Of a stretch of DNA of 64,000 nt, positions 54,901-63,103 are shown piece by piece (position 1 is the first letter of the stretch; every line of letters begins with the position of its first letter). Position numbers and translations under genes: made by a program. Below the pieces are notes generated by a model. The model saw nothing but the letters and a program-made list of their open reading frames with translations, ran no database searches and was not told the origin of the DNA. The stretch comes from DAOPYU01 sp942493245 (GTDB lineage: Bacteria > Sumerlaeota > Sumerlaeia > UBA8349), in contig OW818685.1 of the NCBI GenBank assembly GCA_942493245.1, positions 2,170,001 through 2,234,000 of the forward strand, read 5' to 3'.

Positions 54901-57900
54901 AGTTTTCTTCGTTTGAGACGACGATCAGGGTATCTTCGACTCCAGCCGAGTAGATCTGAACTCGTTCTTTTTCTGCCTGGTTGCGTTTGACTGGGAAGAG
55001 TGGAGCCAGAGTGAGCGCCAGAACGGCCGGATCGGCCCGGGTGACATTTACGATGTGGTAGTTGACCTCGCGCGGTTTTTCCGCGTCGAGTTTTGTGACG
55101 AGATCCTGGATGATCTTGAAGTTCTCCTCGGACGAAACGACGATCAGGCCGTCGAGTTGGGCGGTGGGCAGGAATTGCACCTTGTCTTTGGCTGCCTGGT
55201 TCATTTTGGTTGGGAAAAGCTGCGAAATGGAAACGAGGAGAGTTGAGACGTCGGCGCGCTCGATGGGAATGACCCGGATTTGCGTTTCGCGCGGTTTTTC
55301 CTGATCCAGTTCCTTGATAAGTTTCTGCACGAGTTCAAGGTTTTGCTTGGAAGCAACAACGATGAGGGTGTCTTCGATGCCGGCCGGCGTGATCTGGATC
55401 TTGTCGCGTTCGGCCAGGCTGGCGCGTCGCGAGGCCAGGATCGGGGTGAGGGTTGCGGCGACGGTGGCTGGGTCCGCGCGTTCCAGCGTGACGAAGTTGA
55501 TGTCAACCTCGCGTTGTTGCTCGATGTCGAGTTTTTCAACGAAAGTTGTCACGCGCTTGAAGTTTTCCTCGGAGGAGATCACCATCAGACCGTCCAACTC
55601 GGGGGAAGGGAAGAGCATGATACGATCGCGCTCGGCCACGCGACCTCCTCCTGCGCCGCCCGATCGGCCTCCCGTCATTTCCCGGTAGAAAATGGGCCGC
55701 AGATTCTCGATGAGTTGATAGACGTTGGCTTTTTGAATCGGAATGGTGCGCGGCTGGATTTCTTGCGGATCCTCTGAATCCAGTTGCTTGATGAGTTGTT
55801 CAATGGTGGTCAGGTTTTCTTGCGAGCAGACGACGATGAGCGTGTCGGCCCGATTGCTGGCGATGAACTGGACCCGGTTTTTGGGCGCGATGTTTCGGCC
55901 ATAGGACGGGAAGAGGGGGGTGAGGGATGCGATAATTTCGTCGGAGCGCGTGCGTTCGAGTTTGATGAAGTGCGGTTCGACTTCTTTGGGCTTCTCCGCA
56001 TCGAGTTTTGTAATAATGTCCTGAATGATCGTGAAGTTTTCGTCCGACGAGACAATGATGAGAGATCTCGGAACCCCGGTCGGGATGACTTGAACGTTGT
56101 CCTTCTGAGACAGATCGCGGCGCCAGGGGGCGTAGGGGAACAGAGCGGTGATTGTCTGGGCGACATCGTCCTCGTCCGCCACTTGGAGCTGGACCATGTG
56201 GATCGTGGTGGCTTTGGGTTTTTCCTGGTCGAGTTGTTTGATGAGTTGCTGGATGGACTCGAAGTTTTCCTTCGACGCCACGACGATAAACGATTTCGGA
56301 ATACCCGTGTTGACGATAGAAACGCGTTCCCTGGGAGCGAGATTGCGTCTGCCCCCCCCGTAGAGTTCCCGAATGGCTTCGGACACGCTATCCGCGTCGG
56401 CGCGTTCCAGGTGAACAATGTGAGGTTCCGTCTCCGCGGGGCGTTCGGTGTCGAATTCCGTAATGACTTTCTGGATTTTCTCGAAGTTGGAATCCGAACA
56501 GACGAATATGAGGGTCCCGGGAGTGCCGGGATCCACGATTGTGATGCGTTCTCTTTCCGGAGTGTTCTTGGTGGCCGGGAAGAGTTGTCCGATCAATTCC
56601 TGCATATTGTCTTTCGAGGCGCGCTCAAGACGGACGGTGTGGTGGGTCAGTTCGGTCGGCTTGAGCGAGTCGAGTTGTTTCAGGGTGTCTTGAACGGTTT
56701 TGAACTTGGCTTCGTTTGCGAAGATCAGAAGACTTTTTTCGATGCCGGTGGGCAGAATAATGACGCGTTCCTTCTCGGGCATGCCGGGCCGGAAGGGATA
56801 GAGGGCCTGAGCGGCCTGGGCGAGCTCACGCACGTCCGCCCGTTCGATCTCGATGATGTGGACTTGTGCGCCTTTGGGTTTTTCCACATCGAGAATTTTG
56901 ACCAGATCGAGAATCTGCTGGGTGTCCTCGGGTTGCGCGGCCATGAGGATGGAGTTGGTGCGGGGCAGTGGAGTCAGGACGATGTTGCCAGGGCCTTTGG
57001 CTTTGCGCCGTCCGGAAGTATCCGGTGTTCCCGCCGCTGCCGTAGCCGCCGCCCGCAGGCTTTGAATGAAATCGAGCACCGCTTTGCAGACTTCGTCGGC
57101 TTCGGCGTAGGCGAGAGGAATGGTCTGCACCTTCAGGTTGTCGAAGCCGGTAATGTCGAACTCCTTCAGGATACGCTCGAATTGTTCAAGGTTGCGGACG
57201 GTTTCCACAATCACGAGTTTGTTGGTGTGGTCGTCCGCCGCGATGGAACCGAACTTGGTCAGAAGGGGTTCGATCTGGGTCTTCATCGTGGTGGCGTTGA
57301 CGGCGCGCAGAGTGACAATCTGGCGGACGATGCGGGCTTTGTGTGGACGCAGGTCGTCGGGCAGAGGGCCTTGGATGGTGGTGATGTCCTGCTGTTTGAT
57401 GTCGGCGGCCGGGATGATCTGCACTTTGTCGGGGGACTCGATGACGGCTACGCCTTCGAGGAGCAGGGCTTCGTAAACGAGTTCAAGCGCTTCGTCCTCG
57501 GTGACGGGTTTGGGGACCATGACGGAAATGGCTGGACTGGCGGCTTTGTTGTGAAAGACCGGTTTCTGGGTTTTGTTTGCGATCAGTTGAACGATCAGAT
57601 CCATCTGGACGTTTTTCAGGTTCAGGTTGATTTTCTTGTCTTTTTCCGCAGCCGGAGGTTCAGGGGTTTTGTTTTCAGGGGTCTTGTTGTCTGTCTGGGC
57701 TTCGGGCTTTTTGTCATTCGTCTGGGTTTGAGTGGTGGGGAGCGTTTGCGTCATTGAAAGAGGTTTTGGTTGTGTGACGGTGACTGCCGTAGCGGAGGTG
57801 GGGAGAGGCTTCTCGGCGGTCGGTTTGGAGGGATCCGTCGGCTGGTTGTTTTTCCCCGGTTCCGTTTTGGCGGTTTGAGTCGAAGAAGTGGGGGGTGTTG

Positions 57901-58219
57901 GTTTGGCCGGCGCAGGCGCGACCGGGGAGGTGGCGGTAGTTACGGGAGCCTTGGCCGTTTCCAGAGAGGCGGAGGTTTTTTTTACGTCGGTTTGAGTGGT
58001 CTGGGTTGCAGAGGTCTGTTCCTTCTGCGCCGGGGCCGGTTGTGGATCGGCTGAGCAGGCCGGCTGGATCGCCACCAGAACCTGACACACGAGCAGGAGG
58101 GTTAGGCAGGTCAGAAGAACGGGAGAAAAGGGATCGCGGGTTCTGCGTTCGGCGCCTTTTTGTTGCGGAAAGGCTCGACGGTTTGAAGATTCCTGGATTC
58201 TCGGGTTTGTCGTATGCAT
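51974..58219 (-). CDS. gspD: Giant secretin (GspD/PilQ-type) with about 19 N1-like repeats
   Basis: 2081 residues; GspD is usually 650-750. Signal peptide about 28-57, then a Pro/Thr/Lys-rich linker (58-195). An N0 (secretin/TonB short) domain covers about 197-272. About 19 secretin_N (N1-like) repeats of about 79 residues fill 297-1803, each ending in a phrase like LIKQLDQEKP and containing a TLIVVSSEENF-like strand-helix. The secretin channel domain is 1804-2050 with VGITLEITPHI, VVMGGIAL and MPLLGDIPVVGRIF, the family hallmark. It forms the outer-membrane channel of a type II secretion system; the channel domain looks complete. ATG at 58219 follows AAGGAGAGAG. It is the last gene of the minus-strand gsp operon. 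GspD normally has three N1-like domains, so this expansion is exceptional. Confidence 0.92.
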   Translation of the reverse strand: MHTTNPRIQESSNRRAFPQQKGAERRTRDPFSPVLLTCLTLLLVCQVLVAIQPACSADPQPAPAQKEQTSATQTTQTDVKKTSASLETAKAPVTTATSPVAPAPAKPTPPTSSTQTAKTEPGKNNQPTDPSKPTAEKPLPTSATAVTVTQPKPLSMTQTLPTTQTQTNDKKPEAQTDNKTPENKTPEPPAAEKDKKINLNLKNVQMDLIVQLIANKTQKPVFHNKAASPAISVMVPKPVTEDEALELVYEALLLEGVAVIESPDKVQIIPAADIKQQDITTIQGPLPDDLRPHKARIVRQIVTLRAVNATTMKTQIEPLLTKFGSIAADDHTNKLVIVETVRNLEQFERILKEFDITGFDNLKVQTIPLAYAEADEVCKAVLDFIQSLRAAATAAAGTPDTSGRRKAKGPGNIVLTPLPRTNSILMAAQPEDTQQILDLVKILDVEKPKGAQVHIIEIERADVRELAQAAQALYPFRPGMPEKERVIILPTGIEKSLLIFANEAKFKTVQDTLKQLDSLKPTELTHHTVRLERASKDNMQELIGQLFPATKNTPERERITIVDPGTPGTLIFVCSDSNFEKIQKVITEFDTERPAETEPHIVHLERADADSVSEAIRELYGGGRRNLAPRERVSIVNTGIPKSFIVVASKENFESIQQLIKQLDQEKPKATTIHMVQLQVADEDDVAQTITALFPYAPWRRDLSQKDNVQVIPTGVPRSLIIVSSDENFTIIQDIITKLDAEKPKEVEPHFIKLERTRSDEIIASLTPLFPSYGRNIAPKNRVQFIASNRADTLIVVCSQENLTTIEQLIKQLDSEDPQEIQPRTIPIQKANVYQLIENLRPIFYREMTGGRSGGAGGGRVAERDRIMLFPSPELDGLMVISSEENFKRVTTFVEKLDIEQQREVDINFVTLERADPATVAATLTPILASRRASLAERDKIQITPAGIEDTLIVVASKQNLELVQKLIKELDQEKPRETQIRVIPIERADVSTLLVSISQLFPTKMNQAAKDKVQFLPTAQLDGLIVVSSEENFKIIQDLVTKLDAEKPREVNYHIVNVTRADPAVLALTLAPLFPVKRNQAEKERVQIYSAGVEDTLIVVSNEENFKVVQELITQLDQEKPKERDIRVVPVERADVTNLVASIMPLFTGKRNLAEKDKVELIPTAQHNGLLVVSSEENFKVVENLVKQLDAKEIPEVKPHIVSILRADPLLVSETITRLFPVKPNLAQKDRVVIFPAGIMDTAIVVCSDENFEVIEPLIQQLDQEKPLEIQPHIVNLTRIDPDEAVEALTPMFRTRRNQAEKDRVEFSAVPGNDKLVVMCSEENFKIIEKLILEIDNERPQESKFHVITLERAKPDDVAEALTPLFRNRPNMAERDRVQIAAGINNTLLVTASEENYAIVQELVRQLDADKPLDAKIHILDVQYANVRNLTAAIMELFPARKAKSEKDQVQVIPSGSDEAMIVVCSDENFKIVQELVAKLDTEKSQPRETRSFELQYLDSQETADELSELYGSLNPRRGYSDYGLFNYDYGYGGGRSGYDFSSEKEVKFVPVGRTNTIMVLAPPSEFELIESLIAQIDQPIQKADVLPRIYKIKNGDAVEMEKVLNNIFSDRNNSGDSYDSYRWRPNARTQSAVGRLSGKVTFSADANTNSIIAMTNNKANYEIIDEVVREIDHPNPELANTVVIALKHAIAAELASELNALFGKPVQGAQLPQQNRGQQDTDSEGPGAFRTTSAASELFFGGWWSDTRQAEDRQVSNLIGQVRFVPDVRTNSLLVTTAGHNVPVIEDLITKLDCNEPQVQVTARVLEIRKEKNVQVGLRWTPDPSLYSAEDLDGAIKVLTGLEIFDTFASNGAGDALKYGGTLFNGGAYTNSLASGKGIIGANVNMALLLQLLDKNLDSNFHSKTDVYISNNKVGRIFAGDDIMRREGTNTTPQGGVQDILKPTKVGITLEITPHINTSDTVVMTIYMKTSQLLIGDNIQERQYETEVAVNNNATVVMGGIALDTKKEVIRRMPLLGDIPVVGRIFQNRDEQEIESKVYVLLTPVVTQRPNEATRHTDEIRALMNEAMPTTGSQTVLQN
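52811..57331 (-). repeat. Array of about 19 diverged N1-domain repeats inside gspD
   Basis: Each unit is about 237 bases (about 79 codons). Repeats 9-13 alternate between two subtypes: an A form (RADPxxVxxTLTPL...AGIEDTLIVV) and a B form (RADVxxLVxSI...PTAQLDGLIVVSSEENF), implying duplication of two-repeat blocks. Later repeats (17-19) are longer because Gly/Tyr/Asn-rich loops are inserted. Confidence 0.8.
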
Positions 58220-58376
58220 TCTGAACTCTCTCCTTCGTGTTGTCTGATTCCTGGTTGTTGCGATGACCGAATAGGGGACCCGTGTCCCGGTAAGTGGCTT
58301 GCAAATCTCCGATTTTATGTCGCGATAATACGCGCCTTGTGTCTCAATTACCTCAATTTTTCACATTCTCGGCTGT

Positions 58377-59291
58377 TCAACGTCTGGGGCGTCTTCCGCG
58401 CCGGTTGCCTCCTTGTTGAGATTGTTCCGGGTTGCCCGGTTGCGGCTGAGGGGGCGTTTCCGGAGCATTCTGAGCCGCTGCCCCGTTGCTGGGGGTTTCC
58501 GGTTTCTGGGGTTGTGGTGTGTTTGCGCCGGGTTGTCCCGGTTGTGGGGAGGGAGTTCCGGCTTGCGGTTTGTCCGGAGCCTTGGGTTGTTTCTCCTGGG
58601 GAGGTTCCTGTTTTGGAGCAGGCGCCTCGGGCCAATTGGCTGGTTGAGCCAGCGGCAATTCTTGGGTGTTGCCCTCTTTGTTGCGGATGAAGACTTTGTC
58701 GAGGGTGATTTGGGTGACTTCCCAGTCGCCGATCTTGTCCCCGATTCGGTGGAGTTCGTTGTTAAGAAGTGCCGTATCACCGAAAATTCCCGTACAGGCC
58801 GGCATGGGGGGAGGAGGGGGAACGGGCCAGGTGGTGCGCTTGGCCAGTTGGAGCTCCGCCACGTCCTCGTTGCGCCGCAGGGTGACTGTTTCTGTTCCGA
58901 TCCGTTCGACTTTCCAACCGTCCATTTCCTCGCCGACCTTCTTGAACTGGTTGTTGAGGATTACCCTGTCGCCCAGGATACCGGTGCATTCGGGCAGCAT
59001 GGGAGGAGGCGGAGCAGGGGAGAAAAGCCCTTTCTTTGTGATATAGGACAGGGGGTCTTCCGGCGGAGTGGGAGTGGGTTGAGGTGTTGGGGTGGGAGTG
59101 GGTTGGGATTCTGGAGTGGGGGAGGGTTGTGCGACGTCTTTTTTTTGAAGAGAACTGATTTGCCCGCGAATCTCGGTGGTTTGCTGCCGGGTACGGATCA
59201 TGCTGATACTCTGCCAGAGAATGAGGGCGAGCAAGAAAAGGGAAATGGCCAGGTACAGGCGGCCGAGGGTGACCGTCGAGTTGGCGCTCAT
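58377..59291 (-). CDS. GspC/PilP-like inner-membrane protein with duplicated HR domain
   Basis: 304 residues. One membrane helix (about 10-30) is followed by a Pro/Thr-rich linker (53-80). Two tandem beta modules come next (about 101-152 and 165-217), each opening (E/A)CTGI(L/F)GD with LLNN...xxGDxxxxW inside. They resemble the HR domain of GspC and the periplasmic domain of PilP, which contact the secretin N0 domain. A Pro/Gln/Gly-rich tail (about 220-304) ends in basic residues. Its ATGA overlaps the stop of gspM (59288-59291), so translation is coupled. The likely job is linking the inner-membrane platform to the giant secretin. Having two HR modules is unusual. Confidence 0.72.
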   Translation of the reverse strand: MSANSTVTLGRLYLAISLFLLALILWQSISMIRTRQQTTEIRGQISSLQKKDVAQPSPTPESQPTPTPTPQPTPTPPEDPLSYITKKGLFSPAPPPPMLPECTGILGDRVILNNQFKKVGEEMDGWKVERIGTETVTLRRNEDVAELQLAKRTTWPVPPPPPMPACTGIFGDTALLNNELHRIGDKIGDWEVTQITLDKVFIRNKEGNTQELPLAQPANWPEAPAPKQEPPQEKQPKAPDKPQAGTPSPQPGQPGANTPQPQKPETPSNGAAAQNAPETPPQPQPGNPEQSQQGGNRRGRRPRR

Positions 59292-59851
59292 GAGGGGGTT
59301 CCTTCAAACAAGTAGGTGTAGAGTTCGAGCAGGATACGGAGTTTGCCCTGATCGCCCGAGTCGGCTTTGATGTCAATACTGGTGATGACGACGGGAACGC
59401 CGCTGTCGCGCAGCGCTTTCAGAAAATTGACCAAGCCGGCCTGATTGGTGTCGGCTGTGACTCGGTAGGCAGCGGTCCCCCCCCCCTTGCCCGAGGCGCC
59501 CTGGGCGCGCGAAGAGATGCGTTGCGGGAGGAGGGAACTGACAACAACCCCGTTCTTCTTGGCCGTTTCCTCGAAGACCTGAATGAATTGTTGGCGTTGC
59601 TGGTCGAGTGAACCTTTCTGGACTTTGACGTTGAGTTTTTGCTCCGCCTCGCCGATCTGTTTTTCAATGGCGGTCAGTGCGTTGACATTGCCCTTGACGC
59701 TGTCATATTTGACGCGCGCTTCCGCATTGAGATCCCGCGCCTCGATCCATTTCTCGCGCAGAGGTTTGAGGACAAACAGCGCGACGGCCAGAAGGGCGAC
59801 GACCAGAACGCAGGTCTTTACGTAGAGCATTTCACGGGTCGAGAGGGTCAT
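59288..59851 (-). CDS. GspM/PilO-like type II secretion assembly protein
   Basis: 187 residues from the ATG at 59851, which has AGGAGG five bases upstream and overlaps the gspL stop as ATGA; a GTG 16 codons upstream is in frame but less likely. One membrane helix (about 12-30) is followed by a coiled coil (about 35-85) and a ferredoxin-like periplasmic domain (GLVNFLKALRDSGVPVVITSIDI), the PilO/GspM layout. It forms part of the inner-membrane assembly platform with GspL. Confidence 0.82.
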   Translation of the reverse strand: MTLSTREMLYVKTCVLVVALLAVALFVLKPLREKWIEARDLNAEARVKYDSVKGNVNALTAIEKQIGEAEQKLNVKVQKGSLDQQRQQFIQVFEETAKKNGVVVSSLLPQRISSRAQGASGKGGGTAAYRVTADTNQAGLVNFLKALRDSGVPVVITSIDIKADSGDQGKLRILLELYTYLFEGTPS

Positions 59852-61296
59852 TTCGTCCTCCTCGATGAACTCGCGGCGCTTGCGTTTTTCATCGAACACT
59901 TGATGCGGAAGGCAACCGGCCCCTTGGGTTGCGACCGGCCCATCCGCTCGGTTTTGGCCTTTGTGAGTAAGGGACTGGCGTTTATTTTCCTGGCGATTTC
60001 TTCGGTTGCCGCAAACGAAGCGGCCTGGCCGGTAAAGATGATCTCGCCTTTCTTGTCAATGCGCAGGGTCGCGAGCAGCACCCCGTCTGGCAAAGCCTGG
60101 GTGATATGTACCAGGATGTCGAGATGTGAGGTTTTTTCCTTCTCGAATCGGCGCAGGATTTCGCGGTTGGTCTCGCCCGTCTTGATCTGATTCACTATTT
60201 CCTGACTGATGTCAATGGATTGGAAAAGTTCGGTTTCGGACTGCATGGCCGCATAGGAAAGGTAGAAAAGAAACGTGAAGAGCGCCACGTTCAGAGGGAC
60301 GGCAAACCAGGTGCTTTTCAGGAATGAAAATTTTTCAGTCCATGGGGGTGTTGGAGGACGAAAGTCGAGCAGGTTGACTGTTCGGGTATCGGAGAGCGCC
60401 TGTTGGAGCAGCAAGCCCTGAAGGGGGATGGGAATCTGCTCGAAATCCTGGTTGCGCGCTTCGGGCGCGAACGAAAACCCTTTGGGCAATTGGGCCGGAG
60501 CGAATTCGCGCACTTCTTCGAAATTGCGCAGGTGACTCATCGCGTAGGCGCGGTCCTGTTCCGAACCGCAGACAAGGACTGGGGCGAGAGCGCTGTTGGC
60601 TTTCCGCTTGGCCAGGTTGACCGAAAGCGTGGCAAAGCGTTGGCCGTTGGCGTTTTCACCGGGAGAGGGAATCCACTGGCAGCGGGACACGCGCCCCCGG
60701 GCGTATTCGACGATGGTACACCCACCCGCCTCGACCAGCACAAGAAGATAGTCCTCGAAAGCAGGAAAATCGGGGCATTCAGACGCCCAGATTCCGGCAA
60801 TCAGGGAAGAAACGGTCGCAAAAACAGGCTGGATCTTACAGGCGCGAAAGGCCGCTTCAACGGGACGGACGACTTCCTCTTTACAAAGAACCAGAAACGC
60901 TTTGCGCAGAGGAGAATCCGTTTCCGCCGGATGAAGACGGTGGGACCAGACAATCTGGCCACCGCGCAGGAGAGCCTGCTGACGTTCGACCTGCATCTGC
61001 AAAAAGCGGATTGTGTCCGCTTTTCCGGCGGGAGGGACGTCAACCGGCCGCATCAGACTCCACGCAGGATGGATGCAGAAAACGCCGTGGGTGGCGTGAG
61101 AACCTTGTGCCTGAAGCGCGGTGAGAAACTCTTCAATTTCCCCGGAGTGAGCCGAGAGATCGGCTGCGGGTGGTTCGTTCCACTTTTTTTCGGTCCAGTG
61201 CTCGAAAACAACGGAACCACGGGGGCCAGTGGTGGCTTTGGCGCCTTGCAGGCCTTCGGGTCCGATGTTCAGGGCGATGCAGTGTCTCTTAGCCAT
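59848..61296 (-). CDS. GspL-like protein (PilM-type actin fold fused to PilN-like region)
   Basis: 482 residues. The cytoplasmic N-terminal part (about 1-320) has the PilM/GspL actin-like fold (IALNIGPEGLQGAKA start, VFCIHPAWSLMRPVDVP, VEAGGCTIVEYARG). A membrane helix (about 333-350, FAVPLNVALFTFLFYLSYAA) leads to a coiled coil and a PilN/GspL-C ferredoxin-like domain (LDILVHITQALPDGVLLATL...). In type IV pili these are two genes, pilM and pilN; the fused form is typical of GspL. It couples the secretion ATPase to the inner-membrane platform. Its stop overlaps the start of gspM. The 103 bases before its start carry no gene. Confidence 0.85.
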   Translation of the reverse strand: MAKRHCIALNIGPEGLQGAKATTGPRGSVVFEHWTEKKWNEPPAADLSAHSGEIEEFLTALQAQGSHATHGVFCIHPAWSLMRPVDVPPAGKADTIRFLQMQVERQQALLRGGQIVWSHRLHPAETDSPLRKAFLVLCKEEVVRPVEAAFRACKIQPVFATVSSLIAGIWASECPDFPAFEDYLLVLVEAGGCTIVEYARGRVSRCQWIPSPGENANGQRFATLSVNLAKRKANSALAPVLVCGSEQDRAYAMSHLRNFEEVREFAPAQLPKGFSFAPEARNQDFEQIPIPLQGLLLQQALSDTRTVNLLDFRPPTPPWTEKFSFLKSTWFAVPLNVALFTFLFYLSYAAMQSETELFQSIDISQEIVNQIKTGETNREILRRFEKEKTSHLDILVHITQALPDGVLLATLRIDKKGEIIFTGQAASFAATEEIARKINASPLLTKAKTERMGRSQPKGPVAFRIKCSMKNASAASSSRRTK

Positions 61297-61399
61297 CTGT
61301 CCTTGCCTTGCCAGTCCTTAGAAATTGCGGACTGGAGTTTTTTTCGAGGAGATTCCCCCTGTTTTAAGGTGTCCCCGATTCGTATTTCAGGCGCTTTTC

Positions 61400-63103
61400 C
61401 TAATATTCGTGCCAATAAATCGGCTTCACCTTGCCGTTGTTTCGTTCGAGGATGGCGATCACGGTTCGGGTGGCCTTAACTCCTTCGATATGTGCCTCTG
61501 ACTGTGCCCGGAACTGGTGGGAACGCACGGTCAGGAGGTTCGAAAGAGGAATGAAAGTCTCCTGACTGATCTCGGCGAGATCGAGCAGTTCGAAGATATT
61601 CGCGAAGGGTTGACTGGTTTCTTCGCGGCGATCCACTATCGCTTGGGCTGTATTCTTATCCATTCCCGGCAAGGCCGCAAGCACTTCTACAGGGGCGGTG
61701 TTGATATTGATGCGGCCCTCAAGGGCCTTTTTGTCTGTAACCGTACAATAATCAATGATTTCTCCAAGGCGCTGGGTGGAAAATTTGGCCGCGCCGGAAG
61801 TATTTGACTGCGAAGAATCCGGGGAATTACGGTTTCCAGGACGATTTTGTCCCGGGGCGCCTTCGTTTCCCCCGCCATTGGAACGGGGCGGGGTGTCCCC
61901 GGAATCGTTCCTCCCTTCTGGTTCTCCCTCGCGGTTGCCTCTGTTCCCTCTATTTGCCTGTTCTCCGGAATTGTTGGACTGTGGGGGGCGATTCTCGTTT
62001 CCCCGCCCTTCCGGATTTTCCGCAGGGGGAGAATCAGGCGAAGACGCATTGGAGGGTTGAGGGAGAGTTGCGGGGACCAGAAGCAGATCTCCCAGATTCT
62101 TGAACGGTTTTTCTTGGCGGTAGGCGATGATGGCCTGGGCCTCGTCCTGTTTGAGACCCGGGATACCGGTTGTGAGCTGGTTTTCATCGGCGGTAGCAAT
62201 GTTGACGCGCGGTTTTCCATCTTGTGAGGTGTTCGGTTCCGATGAATAGATGGTCACCCATCTCACGAGTCCCTGAGGAGGCAGAACCTCCGGGCCAAGA
62301 ATACTGGAAGAAGAAGGGTTATAGGACCCCGTATTGGGAGGCTCCGGTGTCTCCTGAGGACTCTCTGTGGGACGGCTGGAGTTGTCGTTTGTGCTACCTG
62401 ACGCGCTTTCAGGTAGCACATTTCTGTTGCTGCCGTAATAGATGCCGGTGGTGAAACCTCGCACAAGTAGCAGTTCGTCAAGCGAGGTCAAGGGGGCGTT
62501 TTTGCATGGATAGGGTTTGGACAGGGAACTGTAGTAGTCGTTTTCTGCGCCATTGGCTTCAGGGTCGCTGTCGCTGTCCTGCCAGTCGATCAGGGAGTCC
62601 ACCAGGGTTTCATCCATCCCCTCGAGGGCTTCCAGCATTTCCCGGGTGGCCGTGCGCAGATTGAGTTTGCCTGCTTCATCTTCCAGACCGTAAAGGAATG
62701 GATCGCCTTCGATGTCTGGATTGGGGCGCAGAATCGAGAAGGTTCCGTCTCCTATTTCGTAGTTGGCAAAAGCGGTTTCGTCATCGGCCCAGGTTTCGCT
62801 CAGGGAATCGAGCGGTTCCTGATCGGCGAGAAGTTCGGCTTTGGCCCGTTCAATCCCGGCGGCAGCGATGTTGTGCAGACGATTGGTTTCACTGTAGTTA
62901 CTCGCAAGCCGGAGGTGCGTCCGGGTGAGGAAGGCCAAGTTGCCCAGTATGATTGTGAGCACGGCAACGGTCCAGAGAACCACCACCAGGAGTGCGGCTC
63001 GGCGTGGGGAGGTTCGGACGTGGAAAAGTCCGGGGGTCGCTCGAATCAGACGGAATGGAGCAACCGGGAGGATACGACAGATCGGCGCGGAAGCAGGGTT
63101 CAT
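61400..63103 (-). CDS. gspK: GspK-like minor pseudopilin with helix-hairpin-helix motifs
   Basis: 567 residues. A leader of about 33 residues precedes the prepilin-like segment RRAALLVVVLWTVAVL, which matches the VLW motif of GspK; the residue before the expected cleavage is Ala or Arg rather than Gly. The periplasmic part has GLEDEAGKLNLRTA and two ComEA/GspK helix-hairpin-helix segments (VNIATADENQLTTGIPGL at about 290, ININTAPVEVLAALPGM at about 460) separated by a long Asn/Gly/Arg/Pro-rich insert (about 350-440). GspK caps the pseudopilus with GspI and GspJ. GGAGGTG precedes the ATG, which overlaps the gspJ stop as ATGA. Longer than typical GspK (about 320 residues) because of the inserts. 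Confidence 0.87.
   Translation of the reverse strand: MNPASAPICRILPVAPFRLIRATPGLFHVRTSPRRAALLVVVLWTVAVLTIILGNLAFLTRTHLRLASNYSETNRLHNIAAAGIERAKAELLADQEPLDSLSETWADDETAFANYEIGDGTFSILRPNPDIEGDPFLYGLEDEAGKLNLRTATREMLEALEGMDETLVDSLIDWQDSDSDPEANGAENDYYSSLSKPYPCKNAPLTSLDELLLVRGFTTGIYYGSNRNVLPESASGSTNDNSSRPTESPQETPEPPNTGSYNPSSSSILGPEVLPPQGLVRWVTIYSSEPNTSQDGKPRVNIATADENQLTTGIPGLKQDEAQAIIAYRQEKPFKNLGDLLLVPATLPQPSNASSPDSPPAENPEGRGNENRPPQSNNSGEQANRGNRGNREGEPEGRNDSGDTPPRSNGGGNEGAPGQNRPGNRNSPDSSQSNTSGAAKFSTQRLGEIIDYCTVTDKKALEGRININTAPVEVLAALPGMDKNTAQAIVDRREETSQPFANIFELLDLAEISQETFIPLSNLLTVRSHQFRAQSEAHIEGVKATRTVIAILERNNGKVKPIYWHEY

Noticed and set aside
55784..57757. A 657-codon open frame on the plus strand, opposite gspD
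   Set aside because: It is antisense to the strongly supported secretin repeats and mirrors their periodicity. No family resemblance or ribosome site; an artefact of repetitive GC-rich coding.
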